From positions 13,774,001 to 13,838,000 of the forward strand of contig NC_056766.1 of the NCBI RefSeq assembly GCF_018687715.1: a stretch of DNA of 64,000 nt, in the 5' to 3' direction. The translations under genes and the position numbers were made by a program. Of this stretch, positions 10,935 to 23,271 are shown piece by piece. Below the pieces are notes generated by a model that was given only the letters and a program-made list of their open reading frames with translations, did not search any database and was not told the origin of the DNA. How positions within the stretch are numbered: position 1 is the first letter of the stretch; each line of letters opens with the position of its first letter. Source of the stretch: Carya illinoinensis. Taxonomy: Eukaryota; Streptophyta; Magnoliopsida; Fagales; Juglandaceae.

Positions 10935-13900
10935 ATGGACAGAAGTTGGATGAACGAGCCTGATAGACTCTTATCACCTGCATATGCTGAGGGTGTTAAA
11001 AATTTCCTCACACAAGCGCGAAATTATGTAAGTGGACGGGATCGAATTCGGTGTCCATGCCGTACATGCCTTAACAATCTGTGGCTGCCTATATTTGAGG
11101 TGGAAACCCATTTGTTTATCAAAGGGATCAATCCAAATTACACGCAGTGGATATTTCATGGGGAGGAGGAGACAACCTCGTACGTCAGTGATGATGATAT
11201 TAGTGATGAGGTTATACCAGAAGATGATTACATAGATGACATGCAGCATATGTTGAATGACATCCGAGTAGGGACCTTTATTGATGTGCCCCAAACCAAC
11301 ACTGGTACGCCAAATAGGCCACCAATACCTGAAGATTCACCAGCAACTACTTTTGACAAGCTACTAGAGGATGCCCGACGTCCTTTTTTCCAGGGGTGTA
11401 CAAAATTTACGAAGTTGTCATTCATTGTCAAGTTATTACACATCAAATCAATCGGTGGATGGTCAATTAAGTCATTTAACATGCTACTTGATCTGTTGCG
11501 GTCTGCCTTCCCTGATGCACTCTTGCCACAATCATATGAGGAGTCAAAGTCTTTGGAGCGCGGGTTGGGTTTCAATTATCACAAAATCCATGCATGTCCC
11601 AACGACTGCATCTTATTCTGGAAGGAAAATGCCTCTCTTAATGAATGCCCTATATGTAAGGCTTCGAGGTGGATGCCAAATACACATGGCTCACGAGTTA
11701 TACCTCAAGTGTTGTGCCATTTCCCGTTGAAACTGAGATTGCAGCGTCTCTTTATGTCTGCGAAGATAGCAGGTGATATGAGATGGCATAAAGATCAATG
11801 GCCGATAGATGATATCAGCCTGAGACATCCGGCTGACTTTGAGTGTTGGCAGAAATTTGATGAACATCATAGTTGGTTCGCTGCGGATTCGCGCAATGTT
11901 TGGCTCGGTTTGGCCTGTGACGGCTTCACTCCCTTCAACAACTTGGCTAAACCTCATAGCATTTGGCTAGTGATCCTAATCCCATATAACTTGCCGCCGT
12001 GGTCATGCATGAAAGATCAATTCTTTATGACATCTTTGATTATTCCTGGTCCAAAGTCACCAGGGAATGAGATCGATGTTTACTTGCAGCCCTTGATTGA
12101 TGAACTGCTTGAACTTTGGGAATATGGGGTCCCTACATATGATGCAGCAACTAAGGAGACGTTTATGTTGCATGCTGCATTGTTGTGGACAATAAATGAC
12201 TTCCCTGCCTACGGGAATCTCTCTGGCTGGTCAACAAAGGGAAAATTAGCTTGTCCGTCTTGTAATGCTGACACAGACTCCAATTGGTTGAAATACGGCC
12301 AAAAACATTGTTATATGGGACACCGCCGTTTCTTACCGCTAGATCACATGTGGAGAAGGAGGAAAGGGTTGTTTAATGGCAAGGAAGATCATCGTATGCC
12401 ACCATGGGATATAGGAGGATACGATATTCTAGGTCAATTGCATATGATTGGGGATGTTCAATTTGGCAAATCTCATAGGAAGAGAAAACGTACTGCTGAA
12501 GAGCTTAACTGGACAAAGTCTAGCATATTCTTCACGTTACCTTATTGGTCAACACTTCGACTTCGGCATAATTTAGATGTTATGCATATAGAGAAGAATA
12601 TTGCTGAAAACATCTTATTCACTTTAATGAACACTCCAGGAAAAACTAAGGATAATATCAATTCAAGACGTGACCTTGAGATTTTAGGCTATAGAAAAGA
12701 ATTACATTTGAGGCGTGAAGGTGATCATGTAACAATGCCACATGCACTGTACACATTACACGGAGATGAAATGAATAAATTTTGTGAGTGGTTGTCCGAT
12801 ATCAAATTCCCAGATGGGTTCTCTTCTAATATCTCGAACTGTGTTTCTCTGCGTGATGGCAAAATCAGTGGGATGAAAAGCCACGACTGTCACGTTTTCC
12901 TTCATAGACTACTCCCAATTGCTGCTGGGGGTTTTTTAAGAAGTGGCATTGCCTTGGCTTTGACTGAACTTAGCACTTTCTTCAAAGAGTTGTGCGCTCG
13001 AACACTGGATGTCAATCGCCTATCACAGCTCCAAATTGATATCGTAACCATTCTATGCAAACTGGAGATGATATTCCCTCCATCATTTTTCGATGTCATG
13101 GTCCACCTAGCTGTCCATTTGTCCCATGAGGCCATACTTGGGGGTCCAGTACAATATAGGTGGATGTATCCATTTGAGAGATATCTTGGAAAATTTAAGA
13201 GGTATGTTAAGAATAAAGCCCGACCTGAAGGTTCAATAGCCGAGGCCTACATTCACACTGAATGCCTGACATTTTGCTCCATGTACCTCCAAGATGTTGA
13301 GACGAGGTTCAATCGAGCGGACCGAAACATTGATGCTGACGAAGAGGAAACTATAGATGGATTTAAAATTTTCAACTAGAAGGTTCGTCCCTTGGGTATA
13401 GCTTCTAATGTGCAATTAGAAGACAAACTCTTTAAGGCAGCCATCTGGTATGTGCTCAATAATTGCCCGGAGATTGTACCCTATATACAGTAAGAATGAA
13501 CTATTTTCCTTGATCATCTACTTATATTTCTCCATATACAAAATTTTATACATGCAATGCCCATAACATCAAATATTTCGCTTTGCGATTCTGTGCTCCA
13601 TATGTTGGGAACACATCGAGAAATGTAAGGTGCAACACCCAAATTGCTTCGATCGCACACATCAAACTGACTTTCCAACTTGGTTCAAGCACCGTGTAAG
13701 TTATTTTCCAACCTTATCTACGTACTGAAAACAAACATGTTTCCTCGATATGTTTTTTAACGATGACAATTAATCACATTGTGAATTTTCAACAATTTTG
13801 GTATAGATCCAGGAACATCGTATCAAGAATCCACATGATGTGAATGATGATCTTTATGCGTTAGCTTGCGGGCCTGATCATTGGGTTGCATCATATGCTG

Positions 13901-14613
13901 CAAGCATAATAAATGGAAAAAGGTTTCATACGAAGCAGCGTGAACTTCGCCGGCGTATGCAAAATTCTGGGGTGTTGGTGACTGGGGACGAGGATACAAA
14001 TAATGCCGACTTTTATGGTGTTATTAATAATATCATAGAGTTATGCTACATGGAGTGGCGTCGGGTGTACCTATTTCAATGTGATTGGTTTGACGTTGGT
14101 GATAAAAAACGAGGGGTACAGGTGGATGACCATATGATTAGTGTCAACATGAATAGGACTTGGTATAAGGATGAACCATTTGTGTTGGCGAGTCAGGCAG
14201 ATCAGTGTTTCTACATAAGAGATTTAAGGGCAAAAGGAAATTGGGGTGTTGTGCAGAACTATACAAATAGGAATGTATACAACATTCCGTCAGTGTCAAC
14301 AACTATAGAAGATATTAATGATGGCGATTCAAGTATTAATGAGGCCGATCAAGAAATTGAGTCATCACATTATTATGAACCAGTGCAGAGTGATGATGAA
14401 AATCCAGTGTCAACTCCACTTGATAGGCATGATATACCACCTAGCCATATTGATGCACAAGAAGTCATGGCTAGTGATGGTCAATGCAACTCTTCATCCG
14501 GGTTTATTAATGATGACATGCTTACTTCTGGTTCTGGAAATGCGAATAGTGAGGGGGAATATTCAGATGAGGATGACCTATCAACAGACGAAGAGTCTAT
14601 GTCAAATTTATAA
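10935..14613 (+). pseudogene. TNP2-type CACTA transposase, one premature stop
   Basis: This protein cuts and joins the CACTA ends in the nucleus. The first exon runs open for 814 codons (10935-13379). Domain order: transposase-associated N-terminus with RCPCRTCLNN near residue 45; tnp2 core with ILFWKENASLNECPICKASRW (about 227-247), GLACDGFTPF and LDVMHIEKN; and a DUF4218 region (about 650-780). A TAG at 13377-13379 interrupts it, but the same frame continues with VRPLG and a DUF4218-like end to about 13491. Further exon sequence lies at about 13620-13695 and 13807-14613, joined by a GT-AG intron at 13696-13806; the last exon carries a DUF4216-like domain (WRRVYLFQCDWFD, near 14053) and an acidic tail. 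The start has DRSWM right after the Met, as in the family. The TAG probably replaced CAG. Without read-through the protein would lose the DUF4216 part. Confidence 0.9.
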
Positions 14614-15082
14614 TCAAAAGTTAGAAACTTCACATGAGTTGAGGTTGGTACATTCATTTACCTATTCCCTGCTGTAAGCTAGTACGCAGACATCACAATA
14701 TTATTTTGTATGAAATACCAATTTATGCTTTACTTGCTTAAAACCATCAAGTATTGGATGTTTAAATTCTAGGAATGAACTAATATGTTGAATGCAACTC
14801 TTATGTTTTCTTATATTTAATACTGTCATAAACTTGTTTCATAATATAATGTGTATCATATTATTCTTGGTCAGGTTACAAGAAAACAAAACTGTGTTGT
14901 CATCTTCTTGGCTTTACAATTTATCATGCAATCCCATCTTGACACTGGAGGCATGAGGAGGCCATAGAATTATCAAGGTATATACTTTTGATCGAAAAGT
15001 TATTCATTTGTCTATAGTATGCTCATAATGTAAGGGTTTTTCTTGCCAAAAGTAATTAAAAATGTAGGATATTTGGAGTTAT
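14614..15082. other. Spacer between TNP2 and the TNPA-like gene
   Basis: AT-rich stretch of about 470 bases. No gene or repeat is seen; it probably holds the TNP2 3' UTR and the 5' part of the next transcription unit. Confidence 0.5.
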
Positions 15083-17224
15083 TTGAACCATGTCTGTGAC
15101 TTCCAGATTGATTTTTTCTACAATCCTCATAACCCATCACATGCAGGTGACCGAGCGGGACCCAGTTCTAGAGGCGGAGGGAGAATCCGGGGTATTCGGG
15201 CAAGGCGCCATGTATCGTACTCGGCTCGCCACAACCAACCACGGGGAGCAAAAATCTCCTCATATCATAGCCCTGAGGAGTGTAATCAAGAGTCCTCGGA
15301 TGATTCCACACAGCCCCCAAGCCCCCCACCATCCACCAACCCAATTCTCACACCAGCTCCTATTCGAGAACCCTCACCGGTGCGGGAACAATCACCTACT
15401 AGAGAACAAGCAAGATTGGAAGACTCTAGTATACCCCAAACTGGTGGGTGTTTTTCATATACATATTTAATGCATTGACATATTAAACCCATTTGTAAGA
15501 GTTTAGATAATTTATAATTACATACACTAATCATCTGAATTTTTCAATACAGAGGCAGACGGCCCCACGGAGCCCGTACTAACGTAGCAACAGAGGAGAA
15601 GAAAAGGTGGGCCCGCTCGATGCATTGAGTTTGAGAAGGTGAGAAAGAATGGGAAAGTACTTTTACAGATAAACGATGGTGAGACTGCCCCTTGTTGTGA
15701 TCATGCCCCTATGTTCACAACACGAGTATCATGGATTGTGAAACAATATTGTGACATGAGTTATGCGTGATGGACTGATGTCCCACAAGCGATGAAAGAG
15801 GAGCTAATTGACCGTGTTCGGGTAAGTTTTATGTGTTAGTAGTGAAATGTTACTATGGAAGGTTTGTTAAATAGTATAACCGTAGCACAAATACTAATTC
15901 GCCGATTATTGTAGGCTGACTTTGTGTTAGACTGGGAAAGGGAAAACCACTGGTTGACGGTGACAAAGGCACTTCGTAAGCGCTTCAACTCCTTCCATCA
16001 TGACTTGCACAAGATTTACCAATCCTGTGGAAGCCATGAAGAAGCTTTAGCTAATGGCACAAGCATGGTGGACCCACTTGTATGGGTGAAGTTGTGTGGC
16101 AGGTGGGGCAGTGATGCCTTTAAGGTAAATATGCTCTGAAACTATTAATTACCATAAATCCTTCCATTAAATAGTGGAGCAATATAGTTGAGGCAAATCC
16201 GGTTGTATATTATTGCTAACATTGGATGTGCGTGCATCGCAGAAAATGTCATCTCAGAACCGGGAGAATCGAAAGAAGCAGGCAATTAATCACACATCAG
16301 GACGTAAATCATTCGTCTGAATACTTGAGCAAAAGGTATGAGGAAGCCGCCCTATATAAATCAATACACTTCAATACACTTGTATGCATTCCGAACTCAT
16401 ACGCCACAAGAAATATTGGCATCCTAATCCGTTGAAATTAGATTCCCTTTTTTGCAGCCGATATGTTTTTCCTTATTGTATGCAAATTAATCTCATTTCA
16501 ACCTCAATGAGATTAATTTGCAAATGGCAACCACAATAAATTAATTTTTCAAACTTCAAACATATTCTGATTCCCCATATGTCACACATGTAGCGCGCTG
16601 AGAATGGAAATTTGGTGGACTTCTATAAGGAGACACGTTGGTCAAAGAAAAAGGGCAAGTTTGTGACAGATGCTACTGAAGATACTTACGTGAGTAGTAC
16701 ACTAGTCCTTCCACTAGTACAGTAGTACTAGTACTTATAGTCTTGGCTACTTGATCTATTATTATTTCTGATTTTTATAAATAAGAGCATAAGGTTGTTA
16801 ACGATTGTTAAGAATCGTTGTTTTCCATTTGTGCAGAAGGAGATGCAAGGTAGATTGGATGGCCTGGAACCAGAGGAACGAAGTGGTGAGGCAGCAGCGA
16901 CGGTCTTAGGGAGGTCCTCGGACATTGACCTGGATATGCACGAGGACTTGGGGAGATGGTCATCCCCGAGTCAAGTAGACAACGTGACCAGTTTAAAATG
17001 CAATGCTACCAGTCAGAGATTGAAAGATACAAGAAAGATGCTGAACAACATAAGAAAGATGCTGAAGACTATAAGAGTCAGCTGGATAATCTTACTTCAG
17101 AGGTGTGGGCTCTTAGGGAGCATGCGATTCAAACTGACAGGCTGCTGCAAGCGTTCTTTAAGGATCATCCCACATTCACTGAGTCATATCGCCAAACTCA
17201 GTGGAATGATTCCCCCGATCCATA
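15083..17224 (+). pseudogene. TNPA-like second CACTA gene (Transposase_24 type), broken
   Basis: In CACTA elements the second gene makes a DNA-binding accessory protein that recognises subterminal repeats. Exon-like blocks: 15083 to about 15445 (basic, Gly/Arg-rich then Pro/Ser-rich); about 15553-15821 (REF-type region with FTTRVSWIVKQYCDMSYA); 15915-16124 (DWERENHWLTVTKALRKRF and DPLVWVKLCGRWGSDAFK); 16243-16335 (NRENRKKQAINHTSGRKSF); 16594-16689 (NLVDFYKETRWSKKKGKF); 16837-17224 (coiled-coil tail with repeated KKDAE). The order matches plant PF03004-type proteins. Most junctions are AG/GT. Three in-frame stops are visible: TAG near 15583, TGA near 15768 and TGA near 16318. The last exon also needs a frame change before the coiled coil at 16956. 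Most likely nonfunctional. Confidence 0.8.
16482..16521. repeat. Perfect 16-base inverted repeat in a TNPA-like intron
   Basis: GCAAATTAATCTCATT, eight bases, then its exact reverse complement. A weaker outer pairing (TTATTGT with ACAATAA) flanks it. It lies in the intron between two exons of the second CACTA gene and could be a tiny MITE remnant. Confidence 0.8.
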
Positions 17225-19361
17225 AGGGGGTCACGAGTGTTTTTTGGCATTTTGGGTGCGTTTTTGTTAGTCAAAAAGACAGCTGGGCAATATATATATA
17301 TATATATATATATTACTCTATATATATATATATATATAGTAAGGGGTATATGCCAACACTGGGGATATTGGGGAAGTTTACTTCTCATGACTGGACTTCA
17401 ATCATTATTTCGAAGGACTTCAAAACCAACAGGTAAGTACTCTCTAAATCTTCAAATAAACCAAGCTGCATTGGCCACAACCCTAGTTTTAAGGATTCAC
17501 AGTGTGAATTTGCATGCACACTAATTAGATTAGACTCTAATTATTTGTTGATCTAGCCCTTTCTTTATAGATATTTCCTAGAACTCAAGTTAAGACAAAT
17601 AAAATAGGTAATGCAGATTTGGGTTATAGCCCTTTTTTATATACTAAGACAAGTAAATAGGCATAGCCAGTTATATTTGTTATTATTTCACCTTCAGTCA
17701 TAGTGAAACCTGATTGTTGCTCACAATTTACTATTTCAAAGGGCCACGACTATTAAAGTTTGATTTCTATTTTTAATTCGGTTGTTAGATGTTGATCAAT
17801 GATATTGAAGCAGATTTTTTAATTTAATTTTGCAGTAACAATTCAAGTGACTTGGGAGGAGCACCATTTGGGTAAGGTTTTCTGATTTTTACATTTTAGA
17901 GAGTTAAATCTAATAGAAGGGAGTCAGCAACAAATTCCCTTGCTTTTCATATTGCCTCATTACCTGTGAAACAATTTTTTAGAAGTTTATGAACATTATT
18001 ACATGATTTTCTAAACTCAATTTTGAAACTCCTGAATATATATATTTTTTTATCATGGCCTTTCTGATTAATCAAAGTGAATGGTTTGATGTGAGAGGGG
18101 ACTCGTGTTTCCCCAACATAGGCTGGCAGTGTATATCTATATTTTGGAGAAATTTATACAACGCAATACACTAGATTTTTTTTGATAACTTACAATGCAA
18201 TACAGGTGTAAAATTAAAATACACTATTTATTATATATAAACGTTTCTTCATATATAAACATTCCAAGCCTTTCTATTTACTTGGGTTGCATTGCTATGT
18301 GTTTTGAATCGACTGCATCTTACTAGTAATTAGTAATTTTATATCCTATAAACAATGAGAAAGGTGTTCTTAGACAAAACTGCTGCCTACACGATGCAAC
18401 TATTTCAGAACTAGATATACATTAACTTGGGGTAGTTCTGAAGCTTATTTAAGTCAGCTTTGTTAATGATTTTAGTGAAACAATCATTAACGGGGACAAT
18501 GTGCTTATTGTGGTTTGAGCTATACTATGAAAATGGGTGGTGGACAGGATAAGCAAAGTGCTGTTGACCAGAAAAATAAGTCCTCGAAAAATTACTTCAT
18601 GTTTGGCAACCGGTCAGTACTCAAGCAATTTCTAAGGAAGGTTGGTTATCAGCTGGAATGAAAGCCAGAAATCTTTTTCGGATCTATTTCCATTTTAGCA
18701 CTTTCTTTTTGTAAACCTTTTGATTTTACTTTACGCAATATGCTCGGAAGAAGGGAAACACTGCTTTTCATTTGATCATACTAATTTCTCCCTAATGGTG
18801 GGAGTTGTAGATTCTGCTCATTACATCTTAGGCAATTTGGATTTTATCAATTAAATTATAGTGCTTTTCTTCTAGTAAGATTTCTCTGTTTCAGTCAATT
18901 ACACTTTAGTGTCAATAGCTAGAGATGGTGGAAGCTTTGTGTCCATTTTCCCTCTGGCATGCTATTGTGAAATTATGATATGTCCTTGGATGAGATATAT
19001 AAGGGGTCCGTTAAGGGAGATCATCATGAGCTCCCAAGCTTTGCGGCACCATGCTTTGCTTCCCTTGCATCTATGTGCTCGAACTTCCTTTACATAAAGT
19101 TAGAACCACAGAAAACGAAAGTAACACTCTATAGCCGTAACCTCTAGGTTATGAGTAGGAAATTTCAAGTTTTCTGCTTAACCATACCATGAGTTTTTTG
19201 CATATCATAAACCTTGATAACTTTTATCTGTTTCTTTTGTTCTTTTGTGATGACCCTTGGCCCATGTGTATCACGAGATCAAATATTCGTTACTAATTGT
19301 CATTTTGTATTTGAGGGTTTTGTTTTTACTCCTTTCTATGTTCTTGCATGATGTTGTTTAG
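17225..19361. other. CACTA interior downstream of the TNPA-like gene
   Basis: Includes a TA microsatellite and three short exon-like pieces bounded by good splice signals: about 17390-17432 before GTAAGT; 17836-17872 between TTTTGCAG and GTAAGG; and about 18549-18624 after GACAG, reading DKQSAVDQKNKSSKNYF. I do not recognise their gene. They may be upstream exons of the captured gene at 19362 or of another one. Confidence 0.35.
17290..17338. repeat. TA dinucleotide microsatellite
   Basis: Two runs of alternating TA separated by TTACTC. Confidence 0.95.
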
Positions 19362-19590
19362 ATAGCAGAGACCCTAAAGATAGAGCATGAGAAGACGGTG
19401 GAGCAACTGAGGAGTCTAGAGATGAAGAGGGTAGACTATATGAAGATCGAGAAGAGCAAGACAGAAATTGACAAGTTGGAGTCGCAAATGATGGTTGCTT
19501 CCCGGGCCATAGAGACCACCTCTGCTGAGATTGTCAAATCAACACCAACCGAGCTCTACCCACAACTCATTGGGTTTGTCAAAGGGTTAG
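19362..19590 (+). pseudogene. Captured DUF632 / NRG2-like gene fragment
   Basis: A single open exon piece of about 75 residues following a TTTAG acceptor. It reads through EHEKTVEQLRSLEMKRVDYM, then KSKTEIDKLESQMMVASRAI, ETTSAEIVKS and TELYPQLIGFVKG. This is the helical stretch of plant DUF630/DUF632 proteins such as NRG2, a nitrate-signalling regulator, where the sequence normally continues into a CMWRSMYECH-like segment. Here it runs into unrelated sequence after VKGLV. It lies inside the CACTA element on the same strand as the transposase genes and has no DUF630 N-terminus, so it is a captured, truncated fragment. Family recognition is from memory and moderately firm. Confidence 0.7.
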
Positions 19591-21940
19591 TCATTTTCTA
19601 TCCTTCTTCCAACTCACTTAGGTAATAGGACAACCACCCTTGACTTCTCAGCCTCTCTCTCCTCACTTGAACTTCTTTGCACTCACCAATCTAGATACAA
19701 TGACAACAGCAAACAAACGAAAATGTATGAAACATTTGCATGACATTTTGTGCTCAATTCCTATGGCTACAAATTGTGAGAGTTGTTCCTAGTCTTGAAA
19801 TGTATAAAATATATCTAGGAGTTAAGGATTGCCGAATAGCATTCTGACATCTGGTTTGGGTGCTCAAGTTAAGGGCTAAAAGATACTTATCCAAAAAAAA
19901 AAAGTTAAAGGGCAAAAAGATTGATAGATGAGCGTGTCTGTTTTAGGAGGTGAAAAGTCAACTCTGAAGATATTCTCCATATACAATATATGCTTCAAGG
20001 TCTTGCAGTGTAAACTCAAGAGGGCTGAAAATACCTTTTGGATTGCAAGTAATGTGACTTGTGCAGTTGCTATATTTCTGTTAAAATAGAGATAGTACGA
20101 TGTTTCACAAACGCAGATTACCTACTGTTCTTGTAACATGCAGTGTGCTGTTCATACTATAACTGCATGTGGAAGTATACAAAAATTCATCGCATCTGTC
20201 TTTGATGGAGATGGCTGTGTAAATGCCCCCAAGTTATTGTAATCTGCACATGCCTGCATTGTCTATATATCCAGCTTAACACACACTTACACTCTCCTTC
20301 TTGTGTAGAGACACTTATAATTGGAAAAAATGCACAAGCCTTATTATATCAAATAGGAGGAATATGGAAAAGGCAGTATAGACGATGGACTTTTTTGCTT
20401 TGAACCTACCCAAAAACTTAAGCTTAATGAAAATGGGCAAAATATGTCTATCGGGCTTACCACTCTAACATGCATACTTGATAAGAGTGATTTGAAACCA
20501 AGGAGTAGTTATCAGTCAGCACTGCAAGCTAAAAATAGACTTGTAATTTTTCAAGTACAAAAGATCATTATGGAAACTTGTCAGATTTTATATATTTCTA
20601 ACCATCCAACCATGCTAAGTTTTAATTGCTGTATTGCCAACTGGCTGTTGGTATTGCTGCATTTATCCATGCCAATCATGTTTAGCATGCGTTCTATGAC
20701 ATCTGCTTGTACGTACCTACTAATGTTGTATTTTAGCCCTAAACTGTAAATTTTTTACTGGCAGCCTCTTGGACATTTTGGTTTTTGTTCTGGTAGGAGA
20801 AACATTTATCAAATTAATCTTATGTTCAGTTGGGAAATATTCTTAGTGGAAAAAAGAAAAGGTTCATGATATTCCCTTGAGGGGAAAAGGTGAGATCTAA
20901 ATCCAAAATGTCATTTTTGTGATATATGTTGTTTATCTAAAATGGGAACCGTGTGCATGATGGTGCCACCAAACTGCAAATCTTCCTCACTGCCATTGCA
21001 GAGCCAAGTTGCTGCAACTACATCCACAATGGCTTCCTATCTACTCCCTGCCCCCCAAAATAATCACTACCTCTTCCCAGGAAGCTGCTTCACCAACTAT
21101 ATAAGTTCATTGCCATCAGTAGTATGCATCAATCCTGTCATTTATTTGCTCCCACATGCACCATGGTGCAATAAATGTTTTTGATAGGTAATAAAAGCAA
21201 TTCTATTCATAGAAGTAGGCAAAGTCCAAGCACACAGGGAGTGTACATGAGAATAACCTAATTAGAGTTTACAATCGAAAAAAGATGATCATGGACATTT
21301 AGCACCATGGTGCAATAAATAGAACCATACATGTTTTGAAACATCTATAAAGCAAAGCATTTATTTTCAGTTTATTTGCTGCTAGTTCTGCTCTGGCATA
21401 ATGGTTTAATTGACTTAAATGGATTCTTCTAGAGTTGTTTTGTAATTTTTGTTAATTTGTATACGCAGGCCTTTTGCATAACAGGCATGCATGCCAGTTG
21501 TTTCTGGTCTTTGTCTAATAGAAGTCAATATTTCAGCTAACAATTTAATGCCATGCACCTCTATTTTTTCCCTCTCCTCCTCTACCATCATAATCTATTT
21601 CTGTAGTCTTTTATTCTTTGAATAACCAGGGACTCATTTTGCTTTTTTGACACTTTACTTCTCAGGAACACGAAAGCACAACTGCAGGATTAATGCTTGG
21701 CCGGGTAGGCTTCTTATAGGGGGACGATGCAACCAGCAATACGAGTTTGTATTGGTTTTGCTAATTTTAAACAGATGGGAACAATCTTCAAAACTTCAGT
21801 GATGTTCATTGGCGTGCATTGAAGGCACCAACAAGCACAACTTGGTAGCTCTTTGATTTTGGATGTAGTAGAGGCTTGAACATGTTTCAAATGATTAGTG
21901 ATGATTATCTCTTCACATAATCAGTAGCTCAGCTTGTACT
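19591..21940. other. CACTA interior without recognisable genes
   Basis: AT-rich DNA of about 2.3 kb with no convincing coding sequence. Short open frames (for example about 20444-20749 and 20942-21184) look like chance. It may be intron or 3' DNA that came along with the captured gene. Confidence 0.4.
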
Positions 21941-22036
21941 TGATATGACAGTATAATGCACCACCAAGCAAATGAATATATATGACCAAATGATATGACA
22001 GTATAATGCACCACCAAGCAAATGAATATATATGAC
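21941..22036. repeat. 50-base tandem duplication
   Basis: Two adjacent copies with a 50-base period (21941-21990 and 21991-22036), identical over the shared 46 bases. This implies a recent replication slip or unequal exchange. Confidence 0.95.
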
Positions 22037-22171
22037 TTTGGTCTGATTGATGACTTTACTTGAATATTGATATATTCCAAATTTGTTGATGTATGGATAA
22101 TTAATTAGCTACTCATGTCAATCAGGTACATTTGGATGATTAATCATGAAAATATTTAGTTTTCATGATTA

Positions 22172-22272
22172 ATGCATGGGTGAAAGATGAGACCCAGTAT
22201 TCTTATTGGGTTTCATTTAAATGAGAACTCATTAGTCTCATTTAAATGAGACCCATGTAGGAATACTGGGTT
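22172..22272. repeat. Imperfect fold-back next to the CACTA right end
   Basis: Nested inverted words: CCCAGTATTC pairs with GAATACTGGG, and GGGTTTCATTTAAATGAG pairs with CTCATTTAAATGAGACCC around ACTCATTAGT. The arms are interrupted by short mismatched stretches. It sits directly before the subterminal palindrome array. Confidence 0.75.
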
Positions 22273-22294
22273 ATTAAAATTTGGAATTCTTAGG

Positions 22295-23270
22295 ATTTTT
22301 CGCGATTTTTCAATCGTCGCCAAAAACTTACAAAACACCATTATAAAATTATAATGCAAAAAAATGTTGTATTATTATATTCCAGCGATTTCCAAATCGC
22401 TGGAATATAATCGAATGGCGTTAAGTTATTTACCGGCGATTTATTAATCGCTGCTAATCAAAATGACGGCGATTATATAAACGCTGGAAAATTATTTAAC
22501 GGCGTTGTTTATATACCGGCATTTACTAAATCGCCACATATTAAATTAGCGGAGATTTTATAAACGCCGGTATATGATTTTTAAAGTGTAAAATATATCC
22601 TGGCGTTTTAGAAATCGCTGGAACTTTATTACCCGCCAATTCCGTAAACGCTGGAATATATCTTTCCGTCATTTAAATTGGTTATCTGGCGTTTCCGAAA
22701 TCGCCGCTAAATAACTTTCTAGCGATTCCTAAAACGCCGGCTTATAAATTTGCAGCATTTTATGAAACGCCGGGTAATAGATTTTCGGCAATTTATAAAA
22801 CGCCGGCTAATAAATTGCCAGCAATTTTTAAAACGCCGGAGATTAAATTACCAGCGATTTATGAAACGCCGGTTAATTATTTAGCGGCGATTTCACAAAC
22901 GCCGTTTATTTAATTTCCGGCGATTCCTAAAATGCCGGCAATTAAATTTCTGGCAATTTCTCAAACGCCGCTGAATACATTCCGGTTATATGATTTATTT
23001 ACCAGCGATAACTAAATCGCCGTTTATTTAATTTCCAGCAATTTGTAAATCGCCGGTATATAGATTTAGGTTTTTGAAATTAAATTGCGGCGATTATAAA
23101 TTCGCCGGAATAGATCATTTATTAGACGGCGATTTTTTATGTTCGCTGCTGTATAGAAGAAATGGCTGAATAGTACTGGCGATTATGCGACGATTATGTA
23201 ATCGCTGGTATAGAGATATAGCGGCAATTTCTGAGGATTTGCCAGCGATTTAAAAGCGTCGGGAAAAAGG
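22295..23270. repeat. CACTA right subterminal palindrome array
   Basis: About 23 imperfect palindromes of the form CCGGCGATTT-AAACGCCGG, spaced roughly every 40-45 bases by AT-rich linkers. Examples are CCAGCGATTTATGAAACGCC near 22851 and GCGGCGATTTCACAAACGCC near 22883. Arrays like this are the binding sites of TNPA-type proteins in En/Spm elements. The left end has only four or five such units. Confidence 0.85.
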
Positions 23271-23271
23271 C

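Noticed and set aside
22295..23270. Regularly spaced palindromes resembling a CRISPR array
   Set aside because: Units are imperfect, linkers are short and AT-rich, no cas genes exist, the DNA is plant nuclear, and the array ends at a CACTA terminus. Subterminal transposon repeats explain it.
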